Counted from the stretch's first letter, positions 25,094 to 33,832 are shown. The stretch is 64,000 bases of DNA from Chloroflexota bacterium (GCA_013388685.1 JACAET010000016.1:1-64000), one strand, 5' to 3'. Notes: generated by a model not told the origin, from the sequence alone. Program-made: numbers and translations.

Positions 25094-25729
25094 ATGCTCA
25101 CGCAGTATCACATCGAAATCATGCTGGCTTCGCTGGGCGGGCGGTTGAGCCCGCGCGCCATGTCGGTCATCGTTCAGGCGAACATAAACCAGGACCGTCT
25201 TGCCGGGCAGATCGGTCACGACGAATTTCACTTCGACAACAACGCCTTCGACAAGTCTTATGCCTACATCGGGGAGCAACGCGCCCTTGCGGTTTCATCT
25301 TTGAAGTCTGGAGATGCTGACTCGGCGTGGAAAGCGTTTGGAAGATTCCTGCATGCCGCTCAGGATTTCTACGCCCACAGCAATTACATTACATTGTGGG
25401 TGAATCGCTTCGAAGGAAAATCGCTTCCCCCTCCGCCCGAAGTTGACCCAATGGACCCAGACCTGATCCACAGCCCAGACCTGCGTTCCGGCAAAGTGTA
25501 CTATCCGTTCGAACTGTTGTACTTCTTCCCCCGGACACGCGCCCTCTCCCTGCGCATCCTCCCCCGCGACTCGCACGCCTGGATGAATCTCGACTCTCCC
25601 GAGCAGGGCTTCAAATTCGACTACGCCATGCACGCCGCCATCAAACGGACAGTCATCGAGTTCGAGAAAATGACCGGGGGATTCTCAGAGGAAATGTGCC
25701 GGTTGTTCCTGGATAACAAAAACAGGTGA
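25094..25729 (+). CDS. HET-C / phospholipase C-like protein
   Basis: 211 residues, no signal peptide. The best landmark is FGRFLHAAQDFYAHSNYI (about residues 85-102), matching the H..QD...HSNY motif of HET-C-related and zinc-dependent phospholipase C-like proteins, where the histidines bind metal. Other conserved-looking histidines are GHDEFHFDN near 40 and YAMHAAIK near 180. Activity and substrate are not known. The start is leaderless, and the stop codon lies inside a terminator hairpin made of heptanucleotide-type repeats. Confidence 0.62.
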   Translation: MLTQYHIEIMLASLGGRLSPRAMSVIVQANINQDRLAGQIGHDEFHFDNNAFDKSYAYIGEQRALAVSSLKSGDADSAWKAFGRFLHAAQDFYAHSNYITLWVNRFEGKSLPPPPEVDPMDPDLIHSPDLRSGKVYYPFELLYFFPRTRALSLRILPRDSHAWMNLDSPEQGFKFDYAMHAAIKRTVIEFEKMTGGFSEEMCRLFLDNKNR

Positions 25730-25752
25730 ACAGACATCTCAACCTGTTCACC
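25725..25752 (+). terminator. Hairpin overlapping the stop codon of the HET-C-like gene
   Basis: A perfect 9-bp stem, GGTGAACAG with CTGTTCACC, and a 10-nt loop. The TGA stop is inside the left arm. The following bases to about 25790 repeat AACCTGT/TGTAAC words in loose 7-nt phase, so it belongs to the heptanucleotide family. Confidence 0.5.
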
Positions 25753-25778
25753 CCTCAACATGTAACCTGTACACTCGC

Positions 25779-27104
25779 TCACACCGGAAACAGCTTATCG
25801 AACACCTCAGGGCAATACTTCTTCACCATCTCGGAGGTGAGACCGTTCTCCTTGCAGATCTCGGCATACAGGTCCGCGCTGGGGCGTTTCGTCCGCTTTT
25901 GGGTTTCCACGTCCAGCGCCCACAGACCGAAGCGTTGAGTCCAGCCGCGCTCCCATTCGAAGTTGTCCACCAGCGACCAGTAGAAGTATCCCTTCACGGG
26001 AAAGTTGAAATTGACCGCCCGCCAGACCTGATGAACATGCTGGGCAATGTAACGCGGGCGCATTTTGTCTTCGGCATCCTCCACGCCGTTTTCGGTGATG
26101 AGGATGGGCGTATCAGGGTATGTCCGCATGATCCATTTGATCGAATCGAAGATCCCTTCGGGGATGTTGGCAATGAACTTTGTCGCGCTGAAATCGGAGT
26201 TTTCAGGATAGTATCGTCTTCCAAACACCTCCTTCGGATTGGTGATATCAAACTTGACCGTATCCACGGAGTAGTAGTTCAGCCCGAAATAATCCTGTGT
26301 GCCTTTCGCTTCCGGGACGCGCACACTGCCCAGCGGTGACTTCATCACCCCCGTGCTGATACCGCTCGGAAATGACATGTTGATCCCGTTGTATTGGATG
26401 TTCCTCATCCACACATCGAGAGGAGACCATGGGTTTTTCACCACCATCGGGCGGTAGTGCAGGGCATACCCTACGCGCGCTTCGGGCTGGATCTCATGGA
26501 TGGCGCGGTACGCGGCGGCGTGCCCGCGCAGCATGTTTGCCTGCACGCGCACTGCAACGTTCAGTCCCTTGTTGCAGGCGGGAAACGTCCCTGCCACATA
26601 GCCGCTCAACGCGTACACGTTCGGTTCGTTAATCGTACACCACAGCGTGCAATATTCCTTCAACGCCTCGACTGTCTTCCGTACGAATTTTTCGAACAAT
26701 GGGACGATCGCTTCATCCTCCCATCCGCACTGTTCATATAACCATAACGGATCGGAGAAATGATGTAAGGTAACCAGCGCGGTCATGCCGCGTTCCTTCA
26801 ATCCGCGCAGCATGGCGCGGTACCGTTCGAGGGCGTCCTCATCCCAGGTATCGGGCGTCGGCTGGATGCGGCTCCACTCCACCGACATGCGGTGGGCGTT
26901 CTGTCCGCCCTCGGCGGCGCGGTCGAAGTCCTCTCTCCAGCGGCCGCCCCACCAATCGCAGGCAAGACCAGACGTCCCGTTGGTGTGACCCGTCTGCTCC
27001 CACTGCCACCACTGGTTGTTGGTGTTATTCCCTTCCACCTGATGCGCGGCGGTCGCCGTCCCCCACAGGAACCCGCGCGGGAAATGATAGGATGCTTGAA
27101 CCAT
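25779..27104 (-). CDS. Beta-glucosidase, glycoside hydrolase family 1
   Basis: 441 residues, normal for GH1. FPRGFLWGTATAAHQVEG at the start, acid/base Glu160 in TINEPN, nucleophile Glu338 in LITENGVED, and WSLVDNFEWERGW near the end. It hydrolyses beta-linked glucosides or related sugars in the cytoplasm (no signal peptide). The start ATG 27104 fits the first conserved strand; the upstream open frame runs through a repeat array. There is no ribosome site and no neighbouring sugar transporter. Confidence 0.94.
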   Translation of the reverse strand: MVQASYHFPRGFLWGTATAAHQVEGNNTNNQWWQWEQTGHTNGTSGLACDWWGGRWREDFDRAAEGGQNAHRMSVEWSRIQPTPDTWDEDALERYRAMLRGLKERGMTALVTLHHFSDPLWLYEQCGWEDEAIVPLFEKFVRKTVEALKEYCTLWCTINEPNVYALSGYVAGTFPACNKGLNVAVRVQANMLRGHAAAYRAIHEIQPEARVGYALHYRPMVVKNPWSPLDVWMRNIQYNGINMSFPSGISTGVMKSPLGSVRVPEAKGTQDYFGLNYYSVDTVKFDITNPKEVFGRRYYPENSDFSATKFIANIPEGIFDSIKWIMRTYPDTPILITENGVEDAEDKMRPRYIAQHVHQVWRAVNFNFPVKGYFYWSLVDNFEWERGWTQRFGLWALDVETQKRTKRPSADLYAEICKENGLTSEMVKKYCPEVFDKLFPV

Positions 27105-27116
27105 GTTAGTCTGATA

Positions 27117-27158
27117 GTCTCCAGTCTCCAGTCTCCAGTCTCTAGTCTCTAGTCTCCA
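27117..27158. repeat. Heptanucleotide array at the 3' end of rlmB
   Basis: Six exact units: GTCTCCA three times, GTCTCTA twice, GTCTCCA. On the minus strand the array encodes the last residues of RlmB and supplies its TAG stop codon, and it forms the leader of the beta-glucosidase gene. Confidence 0.85.
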
Positions 27159-27888
27159 GCCTTGCAAGATAAGCCAAATACAACGCCACCGACCCCGCCA
27201 CCGCCGCATTGAGCGACTCGATGTGACCGCGCATGGGCAGTTTCAACACGATGTCGCACTTTGCCCGCGTGAGTTGACGGATGCCCTCGCCCTCGCTTCC
27301 AACCACAACGGCAGTTGCTCCCGTCCAATGACGCTTTGTCCTCTCCCCAACCGTTTCCCCCTCCTGATCCAACCCCACCACCCAGATATTCTCCTGCTTG
27401 AGAGCGTCTATCGCCTGCGCCAGGTTCGACCGCGCAATGCGCAAATGCTCGCTCGCCCCCGATGAGGCGTTGACCACCGCCGGCGTCACCTCCACCGTGT
27501 GCGCCAGCGGGATGACCACCCCATGCACGCCCACCGCCTCCGCCGTGCGGATGAGCGCGCCGAAATTCTGCGGGTCATTCAGCGAATCGAGCAGCAGGAC
27601 GAAAGGCAGCTCGTTCAATTCCCTGGCATGGTCGAGAATCTCGATCAAATCGCTGTACGGGTACGCGCTGACCTCCGCTACGACGCCCTGATGGTTCTCA
27701 TGGATTCTATCCAGTTGGGCGCGTTTCACTCTGGCAACGGGAATCTTCCTCTGCGAAGCCAAAGCCAGGAGGTCCGCCATTTTGCCCTTGACCTGCACAT
27801 TATCGGCGATCTCGAGTCTGAACACCTCCCTGCGTCTGGCGCGCAAGGTTTCATAAACGGCATTGCGGGAGTAGAGAAGTTCCTTCAT
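27142..27888 (-). CDS. rlmB: 23S rRNA 2'-O-methyltransferase RlmB (SpoU/TrmH family)
   Basis: 248 residues. An N-terminal substrate-binding domain (YSRNAVYETLRA) and a C-terminal SPOUT methyltransferase domain with the three SpoU motifs: LLDSLNDPQNFGALIRTAEA, VVVGSEGEGI and LPMRGHIESLNAAVAGSVAL. It methylates a guanosine ribose in 23S rRNA. The close relation to other TrmH-like enzymes leaves the exact target slightly uncertain. The leaderless-type start lies 9 nt after TAAAAT. The C-terminal residues after ARL come from a repeat array. Confidence 0.9.
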   Translation of the reverse strand: MKELLYSRNAVYETLRARRREVFRLEIADNVQVKGKMADLLALASQRKIPVARVKRAQLDRIHENHQGVVAEVSAYPYSDLIEILDHARELNELPFVLLLDSLNDPQNFGALIRTAEAVGVHGVVIPLAHTVEVTPAVVNASSGASEHLRIARSNLAQAIDALKQENIWVVGLDQEGETVGERTKRHWTGATAVVVGSEGEGIRQLTRAKCDIVLKLPMRGHIESLNAAVAGSVALYLAYLARLETRD

Positions 27889-27897
27889 ACGGCATTG

Positions 27898-27903
27898 ATT
27901 TTA
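27898..27903 (-). promoter_or_regulatory. -10 element of a probable leaderless promoter for rlmB
   Basis: TAAAAT on the minus strand, 9 nt before the ATG at 27888. Confidence 0.4.
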
Positions 27904-27955
27904 CCTGCAAAAGAGGATTTGGAAATTCTCATAGCGGCGGAATGCCGGTGCATGT

Positions 27956-27961
27956 TAGAAT
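27956..27961 (+). promoter_or_regulatory. -10 element of a probable leaderless promoter for the YdeI-like gene
   Basis: TAGAAT 6 nt before the ATG at 27968, with no ribosome site. Confidence 0.45.
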
Positions 27962-27967
27962 TTCTCC

Positions 27968-28216
27968 ATGCCATCCAAACCCACCTTCACAGCCCTCAGC
28001 CACGATGCTGGAAGAGGCGCGTTCGTGGAAATCCCGAAAGATTTGATGAAAGCGCTGGAACAGGACGGCGAAGCCAGAGCGTTCTTTGAAAAACTCTCAC
28101 CCACCCATCGAAAAGAATACCTGACATGGATTGCCGAAGCGAAAAGGGAAGAGACGCGGCAAAATCGAATTGCCAAAACCATCCAGATGTTGAAAAATCG
28201 AAGAAAAAACGTTTGA
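27968..28216 (+). CDS. Short YdeI/OmdA-like protein
   Basis: 82 residues. The C-terminal half (LSPTHRKEYLTWIAEAKREE, then RIAKTIQML) is the typical end of YdeI/OmpD-associated proteins, linked in Enterobacteria to resistance against cationic peptides and bacteriocins. The N-terminal half (FVEIPKDLMKALEQDGEARAFFEKL) is also of this type, but the usual DUF1905 domain is missing. A DinB-type gene follows in the same direction after 60 nt. Confidence 0.75.
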   Translation: MPSKPTFTALSHDAGRGAFVEIPKDLMKALEQDGEARAFFEKLSPTHRKEYLTWIAEAKREETRQNRIAKTIQMLKNRRKNV

Positions 28217-28276
28217 AATTCGCAGGTTTGAAAATACGTTGTTTGACCCGCAAGGCATGTCTGCCGAGGAGGCGAT

Positions 28277-28786
28277 ATGAACCTCAAGGATTATCTGACC
28301 GAACTGTACGACTATAACTACTGGGCGAACAAACGCTACCTCGCCGTTGCGGAAGCACTCGCCGAGGAACAACTCTTCCGTCATCAGGGACATTCGTGGG
28401 ATAGCGTTCACGCCGTTTTCGTCCACATGATGAGTTCGGAACGAATGTGGCAACAACGCTGGCGCGGCGCACCGGGGGAGTTCCTCTCCCCCGGAGACTT
28501 CCCGACCGCCGCTTCCATCCGCATCTATTGGGCGGGCGTGGAGGAGAATCTGCGAGCCTTCCTCGCCGAACAAAACGAAGTATCGCTCCAGCGCGCCGTC
28601 ACCTACACCAATCCCAAAGGCGAAACCTTCACCCTCCCGTTATGGCAGATGATGGTCCAGCCGCCCAATCACAACACCCATCACCGCGGCGAACTGGCGG
28701 CAATGTTTGCTCTCATGAACATTCCGCATCCCGAAGAGGAAATCGTGCAGTATTTCCTGTTCAAAAGCGGACAGAAAAAGGAGTAG
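28277..28786 (+). CDS. DinB family protein
   Basis: 169 residues forming a four-helix DinB/YfiT-like bundle: YDYNYWANKRYLAV at the start, HAVFVHMMSSERMWQQR in the second helix, and NHNTHHRGELAAMF in the last. The three histidines fit the family's metal site. Family members are thiol-dependent transferases or proteins of unknown role. The ribosome site GAGGAGG is excellent. The NUDIX fusion gene follows after 12 nt. Confidence 0.9.
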   Translation: MNLKDYLTELYDYNYWANKRYLAVAEALAEEQLFRHQGHSWDSVHAVFVHMMSSERMWQQRWRGAPGEFLSPGDFPTAASIRIYWAGVEENLRAFLAEQNEVSLQRAVTYTNPKGETFTLPLWQMMVQPPNHNTHHRGELAAMFALMNIPHPEEEIVQYFLFKSGQKKE

Positions 28787-28798
28787 ACACAGGTCTTT

Positions 28799-30199
28799 AT
28801 GCGGCCCGCCCTCGCGTTTCCCTACAACGACCCGGATGGGACGATGCTTCCCCGCCTGCGGCACATCCTGCAGGACTTAAAGGAGCACTTCGACCATGCC
28901 TATCTCTGCTCGCCTCCCGCCACCCTCAGCCTGCTCCGGCAAAACGACCCGCTCCTCACCGACGATTTTTTCACCCTGTACCCTGTGAACGGCAACGCCC
29001 CGGTCGGCGAGCGTTTTCATCTCTTGTATCGGCGCGCCGCAATCGAAGCGCCTCCTGAACAGGCGCTTCATCTTTGCTACCTCGATCGTCTTTCCTTCGC
29101 CCTGCAAGGCGCCCATCGCGACTCCTTTCTCGCCGATATTGACTCGCTTACCCCTGCCGACCTGCCGCTCATCTTCCAGCGCTCGCAATACGCCTGGGAG
29201 ACACACCCGCAAAACTACCGCCGGCTCGAAGCGATCGTCACGACCGTCGGCAAAAACCTCTTCGGCAGAGAACTGGATTACGGCTGGTGTCATATCGTCG
29301 TACCGGCAAAGCAATTGCGCGAGGTCATGCCCCAAGTCAAAAATCCCGACCTGAGCATGGTGGCTGAAATGATCTTTTACATGCACGACACCCTCCACAC
29401 CCGCGAGGTGGATTGGCTGGCATGGGAGGATCCGTTCATTCTCAACCGAGACGCCCACGAACTCAAAGCGGAGCGCGAACGCAGCCCGGAGGAGACCAAC
29501 AAGCGCCTGCGTTACGTCCTGCCCATGCTCGAAACATTGACGAGACTTTCCATGAACGGAAGACAGTACGGCGAGCAACCCCAAAAACAGTCAAACTGGA
29601 TCGAATGGGCGCGCGAGATATTCTCCCTGAGTCAGGCGGGGTTGACGTACGGCAGGAACGAATTCGACATCGCCCGGTACAAACGCCTGCAGGAAATCGC
29701 CGCCGAAATGATCGAAAGCCGCTCGGAACTCTCCAAAGAGAAAATATTGCAAAGTTTTTCCCTGCAGGCTGGATACGCCACCCCAAAGATCGATGTGCGC
29801 GGCGCGGTGGTGCATGAAGGGAAGATCCTGCTGATTCAGGAGCGCACAGACGGAAAATGGGCAATGCCCGGCGGCTGGGCAGACCTCGGCGACACGCCCG
29901 CCTCCGTGGCCGAGCGGGAGGTGTGGGAGGAAAGCGGCTATCGCGTAAAAGCCGAAAAACTGATCGCCGTGCTGGACGCCAACCGCATTCAGCCAATGGA
30001 GTTCTACCATGCCTTCAAGATCATCTTTCTGTGCAGGCTGATCGACGGTGAGCCGCGCCCCAGCAATGAAACCCTGGCAGTGAATTTTTTCGAGTTGAAC
30101 GACCTGCCTCCCCTTTCCGGGTTTCGCACAAACCACGCCATGCTCCAGGAAGTATTCGCCCACGTCGAAGACCCTCACCGCCCGGCGGCATTCGACTGA
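28799..30199 (+). CDS. NUDIX hydrolase fused to a long N-terminal domain
   Basis: 466 residues. Residues about 1-250 form a domain I cannot name (RPALAFPYNDPDGTMLPRL at the start). Residues about 265-315 match the helical N-terminal domain often found before ADP-ribose-type NUDIX proteins (YGRNEFDIARYKRLQEIAAE). Residues about 330-460 are the NUDIX domain with GGWADLGDTP followed by REVWEESGY, where the first Glu of the Nudix box is replaced by Asp. NUDIX proteins cleave nucleoside diphosphate compounds. Its TGA overlaps the pyrD ATG by one base. Confidence 0.82.
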   Translation: MRPALAFPYNDPDGTMLPRLRHILQDLKEHFDHAYLCSPPATLSLLRQNDPLLTDDFFTLYPVNGNAPVGERFHLLYRRAAIEAPPEQALHLCYLDRLSFALQGAHRDSFLADIDSLTPADLPLIFQRSQYAWETHPQNYRRLEAIVTTVGKNLFGRELDYGWCHIVVPAKQLREVMPQVKNPDLSMVAEMIFYMHDTLHTREVDWLAWEDPFILNRDAHELKAERERSPEETNKRLRYVLPMLETLTRLSMNGRQYGEQPQKQSNWIEWAREIFSLSQAGLTYGRNEFDIARYKRLQEIAAEMIESRSELSKEKILQSFSLQAGYATPKIDVRGAVVHEGKILLIQERTDGKWAMPGGWADLGDTPASVAEREVWEESGYRVKAEKLIAVLDANRIQPMEFYHAFKIIFLCRLIDGEPRPSNETLAVNFFELNDLPPLSGFRTNHAMLQEVFAHVEDPHRPAAFD

Positions 30200-31206
30200 T
30201 GTACCCGATCCTGCGTTCCCTCCTCTTTCGTTTCGACCCCGAAACAGCCCATCAACTCACGCTCTACGCGTTGCAGGTCATGCAATCCGTCTCTCCCGCC
30301 TTATGGCTGTTGGAACAGATCTATAAATTTCCTTCCAAGCCCGTTCAGGCGTTCGGCTTGACCTTCAAAAATCCGGTCGGACTTGCGGCGGGATATGACA
30401 AGGATGCCCTCGCCGTTCGCGGGCTTGCCGCCCTGGGTTTCGGTCACATTGAAGTCGGGACGGTCACACTTAAGCCTCAGCCTGGCAACCCCAAACCGCG
30501 CCTCTTCCGCCTCCTGGAGGATGAAGCCGTTATCAATCGGATGGGCTTCCCCTCACAGGGAGCGTGGAAAGTCGCAGGTCGAATGGCGAAAGCCGGCCGG
30601 GCGCGCACGGCGGTCGTGGGGGTGAATTTGGGCAAGAACAAAGACACGCCGCTCGAGGAAGCCGCGCAAGACTACATCGAACTGATGCGCATATTTGCCC
30701 CTCGGGCAGATTACCTGACCATCAACATTTCCTCCCCCAACACCGTCGGCTTGAGAAGATTACAGGGACGGGAGATGCTGGAGGGGTTGTTGGGCGCCAT
30801 GGCAAAGGAACGTCACGCCTTACGCCTTGCAACCCCCCTTCTCGTCAAGATCGCGCCCGATTTGAACGATGAAGAACTGGAGGATGCCATCGGGGTCATC
30901 TTGGACAAGAGCATGGATGGGGTCATTGCCACGAACACAACCCTGGCGCGCGAGGAATTGAGGTCGAAGTATCGGCGTGAAACCGGCGGGTTGAGCGGAA
31001 GCCCGTTACGGGTCCGCAGCGAAGCGGTGTTGAAACGGGTGGTTGGTCTGGTCGGGGGGAAGATCCCGATTATCAGCGCGGGCGGCATCCTGCATCCTGA
31101 AGATGGAAAAAGGAGACTCGCCCTGGGGGCGAGTCTGGTGCAGGTGTATACCGGGTTGGTCTATCGCGGACCGGGGTTGGTGCGCGAGATCGTTCGAGCG
31201 CTTTAG
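30199..31206 (+). CDS. pyrD: Dihydroorotate dehydrogenase (quinone), class 2
   Basis: 335 residues. Class 2 features: an N-terminal amphipathic membrane-contact helix region (FDPETAHQLTLYAL), FKNPVGLAAGYDKDA, GHIEVGTVTLKPQPGNPKPR, NRMGFPSQG, and the active-site serine type INISSPNT, then ATNTTLAR and ISAGGI for FMN. It oxidises dihydroorotate to orotate in pyrimidine synthesis, passing electrons to quinone. It is coupled to the NUDIX gene. Its stop codon overlaps the stop codon of the convergent kinase gene. Confidence 0.95.
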   Translation: MYPILRSLLFRFDPETAHQLTLYALQVMQSVSPALWLLEQIYKFPSKPVQAFGLTFKNPVGLAAGYDKDALAVRGLAALGFGHIEVGTVTLKPQPGNPKPRLFRLLEDEAVINRMGFPSQGAWKVAGRMAKAGRARTAVVGVNLGKNKDTPLEEAAQDYIELMRIFAPRADYLTINISSPNTVGLRRLQGREMLEGLLGAMAKERHALRLATPLLVKIAPDLNDEELEDAIGVILDKSMDGVIATNTTLAREELRSKYRRETGGLSGSPLRVRSEAVLKRVVGLVGGKIPIISAGGILHPEDGKRRLALGASLVQVYTGLVYRGPGLVREIVRAL

Positions 31207-33332
31207 GGGCGGGCGGGGCGCAGGGCGGGTTGCGGCGCCTCGCGCAGGTTTCTAAAAAAGTCTTCGGCCAGCGGCAGAGGTTGGAATTTGGCGCCGGTAT
31301 TCAATTCAGCCACCGGCACGTAATACAGCTGGGTGAATGTGCTGGATCCCAGCGCGATATCCTGAAAGGCAAACAGGACAAACGTGCCATCGGGGCTCCA
31401 GCGCGCATCGCGAAAACAGCATGGACCCAGCGGGATCTGCCTGAAGCCTTTGTGCGAGACGGTGTTGTAAAGGTAAAGGTTCCCCCAGCCGTTGTTGCGG
31501 ATGGATGTGTTGAACAGGAACTGGTCTGTGCCGTTCCAGTCGAAATCGGGTATGAGGCGGTTGTCGAAACCATCGGGCACAAAACGCGAGCCGGGGAAAT
31601 TATCGAGCAGGTCAATCAATTCGGGTTTGCAGGATGAGACATCCAGCACATCCACTTGTTCCGATTGAATGGTGGCGTCGTTGGGGTCGTTGCCCACATA
31701 GAGCCAAGCAACCAGTTTGTCGTCGCGTGACCAGCGCACCTCCCGGACGCGCGCCACCGTGCGCGTCTTGGCAACCTGCCGATACAAACAAGCGCCTTCG
31801 ATTTGACCGAGCTGACTGCGCAGGGTGATTCGTTTGAATGCCTCGAAATCGAACGGCACGACGAAGACGTTATTACTCATGGCGATCATCACCTGCTTGC
31901 CGTCGTGCGATATTTGGAAGGCGTCCACCGAGACCTCGGAGGGAAAACTGGTCAGCGTGTCCACCACCCCGGCGGCAATGTCGTAATACTTGATGGCTTT
32001 GCCGCTGATAAAGAGGATGGTGTTTTGATCCAACCATTGCAGGTCGCTTTTGACGGCGCCATCGTTGGTGAGTCGTTCCAATTCCGAACCGTCCACGTTC
32101 ATCAGCCAGATTTCTCCGTTGGCGAAAAAGGCGATCTTATCCGCGCCGCCGATCACGGGAATCTTGGGCGGTTCCGGTGTGGGCGTGGAGGGAATCGGCG
32201 TATCGGTGGGAATTTTGGTCGGCGCCACCACGACAGGTTCTTCCTTTGTCGGCGTGAAGGTGAGGGCGGAGGTGGGAGTGGCTGGGACGGATGTTTGCGT
32301 GGGAACCGTCACCGGCGGTTCGGTCTCGACAGGACGGTTGATCCCGTTGAGCAAGAAATACCCTCCCCCCATCAGTCCCAACAGGAGGATGGGAACGACG
32401 ATCAGCCAGATGTTGAAGGACGCCCGGGGAAGGGGCTTGGCAACCGTTTTTGTCTGAGACGGGCGGATTTGGGCGGTGGCTTTCAGCGCTCTCGTGCGCA
32501 TTTGCGTCCGGGTTTCGGGGGAGTTGATGTTGCGCAGAGCCTCCACGAGTTCCACCGCGCTGGTAAAGCGGTCCTCTTTGCGTTTTGCCATCGCCACCTG
32601 GATGATGTTTTCCACATCGGGAGGCAGTGTGGGGTTGGCGTCGAGGATTCGCGGCACAGGGTCGGTGATGTGTTTGATCGCCACTGCCATGGGGGTGTCG
32701 GCTTCGTAGGGTTGCCTTCCGGTGAGCATTTCGAACAGGATGATGCCGAGGGCGTAAATATCCGAACGCCCGTCCACCGTTTCGCCGGATGCCTGTTCGG
32801 GAGCCATGTAAGCGGGCGTACCGATGATGGCGCTCCCGGTGACGCTGCTCGCCTGGGCTTGGGACAACTTGGCAATGCCGAAATCCGAGATGTAAGGCGT
32901 TCCTTTGGCATCGAACAGGATGTTGCTTGGTTTCAGATCGCGGTGGACGATGCCTTTGCTGTGCGCCTCATCCAACCCGGGGGCAATCTGCCCGAGGATT
33001 CGGGCGGCTTCCTCCACCGTCATCACCTTTGCCTTGATGCGGTCGGAAAGTGAACCGCCGTTCATGAACCGCATGACAAAATAAGGCTGCCCGCCCTCGT
33101 CGCCCACGTCGTATACGGGGACGATGGAGGGATGCTCGAGCTGGGCAATGATTTTCGCTTCGCGTTCGAAACGCAGTTTGAATTGAGGGTCTGCATGCAA
33201 AAGTTCGGAGGGAAGAACCTTGACCGCCACCTCACGCTCGAAGCGCGGGTCGTAGCCGTGATAGACGGTCGCCATGCCGCCGCGTCCCAACTCCGCCTTG
33301 ATTTCGTATCGTCCGATCTTTTCGGGTGCCAT
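31203..33332 (-). CDS. PknB-like Ser/Thr protein kinase with external beta-propeller
   Basis: 709 residues. Kinase domain about 1-275: glycine loop LGRGGMATVY, Lys38 in VAVKVL, catalytic HRDLKPSN, DFGIAKL, APEQ. Then a juxtamembrane region, one helix (about 315-335), a Pro/Thr-rich stalk, and an external domain of WD40/TolB-like strands (IAFFANGEIWLMNVDGSELERL, RWSPDGTFVLFAF). This is a transmembrane receptor-type kinase, and the ligand is unknown. A -10 hexamer 9 nt upstream and no ribosome site suggest a leaderless mRNA. No phosphatase gene is adjacent. Confidence 0.92.
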   Translation of the reverse strand: MAPEKIGRYEIKAELGRGGMATVYHGYDPRFEREVAVKVLPSELLHADPQFKLRFEREAKIIAQLEHPSIVPVYDVGDEGGQPYFVMRFMNGGSLSDRIKAKVMTVEEAARILGQIAPGLDEAHSKGIVHRDLKPSNILFDAKGTPYISDFGIAKLSQAQASSVTGSAIIGTPAYMAPEQASGETVDGRSDIYALGIILFEMLTGRQPYEADTPMAVAIKHITDPVPRILDANPTLPPDVENIIQVAMAKRKEDRFTSAVELVEALRNINSPETRTQMRTRALKATAQIRPSQTKTVAKPLPRASFNIWLIVVPILLLGLMGGGYFLLNGINRPVETEPPVTVPTQTSVPATPTSALTFTPTKEEPVVVAPTKIPTDTPIPSTPTPEPPKIPVIGGADKIAFFANGEIWLMNVDGSELERLTNDGAVKSDLQWLDQNTILFISGKAIKYYDIAAGVVDTLTSFPSEVSVDAFQISHDGKQVMIAMSNNVFVVPFDFEAFKRITLRSQLGQIEGACLYRQVAKTRTVARVREVRWSRDDKLVAWLYVGNDPNDATIQSEQVDVLDVSSCKPELIDLLDNFPGSRFVPDGFDNRLIPDFDWNGTDQFLFNTSIRNNGWGNLYLYNTVSHKGFRQIPLGPCCFRDARWSPDGTFVLFAFQDIALGSSTFTQLYYVPVAELNTGAKFQPLPLAEDFFRNLREAPQPALRPARP

Positions 33333-33341
33333 AATATGCCA

Positions 33342-33347
33342 AGTATA
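33342..33347 (-). promoter_or_regulatory. -10 element of a probable leaderless promoter for the Ser/Thr kinase
   Basis: TATACT on the minus strand, 9 nt before the ATG at 33332. Confidence 0.4.
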
Positions 33348-33452
33348 CTCAGCCGAAAGAGGGAATGCAAGAAAAACAGGAGACTTGTTATCGTTTTATA
33401 AGAGTACTTTTTGGCTAACGGTCTCGTAATGTTGGAATATCCCCTTTTGTGG

Positions 33453-33458
33453 TATATT
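33453..33458 (+). promoter_or_regulatory. Possible -10 element for the gene at 33469
   Basis: TATATT 10 nt before the ATG at 33469, no ribosome site in between. Confidence 0.35.
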
Positions 33459-33468
33459 CCCGGTCACC

Positions 33469-33831
33469 ATGGACGATAAAATCACAATCATCGAAGGACC
33501 GCCTCCCCTGTTCGAGGCAGTCAACGACGGCTGGGCGCTGGGCTTGAACGAAAGCGCGGGGTTGTCGGTCCCGGCATTGACGCGTTTGCGCACCTTCAAC
33601 GGACCGGCGCTTGTGGAACGTTGTTACCGGGCGTGGAAGGCAAAATCCCCCATTCATCTTCATTATAGCAACGAAATGGGCGTGGAACAATCCGCTCCCA
33701 TTCTGGCAGCGCGCAATGTGGATACGCCCGAGGGACATGTCCTTCTCCTGTGGGTCTATCTCGACCACGAAAAGGTGGAATACGAATTCGATACAGGCGA
33801 AGACGACGCTGACGGCAGCGACCCTGAGTGA
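33469..33831 (+). CDS. Unrecognised soluble protein
   Basis: 120 residues, no signal peptide or membrane helix, strongly acidic C-terminus (EFDTGEDDADGSDPE). The beginning ITIIEGPPPLFEAVNDGWALGLNES looks like a conserved bacterial family, but I cannot name it. It is divergent from the Ser/Thr kinase gene and ends at a good terminator, so it is a single-gene unit. The start at 33469 is supported by the -10 hexamer just upstream. Confidence 0.6.
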   Translation: MDDKITIIEGPPPLFEAVNDGWALGLNESAGLSVPALTRLRTFNGPALVERCYRAWKAKSPIHLHYSNEMGVEQSAPILAARNVDTPEGHVLLLWVYLDHEKVEYEFDTGEDDADGSDPE

Positions 33832-33832
33832 C

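Noticed and set aside
27117..27158. Tandem repeat considered as a CRISPR array
   Set aside because: Units are 7 nt with no spacers; CRISPR repeats are 23-48 nt with unique spacers. No cas genes are present.
31803..33053. 416-codon open frame antisense to the Ser/Thr kinase
   Set aside because: His/Arg/Gly-rich shadow; the kinase motifs on the minus strand are complete.
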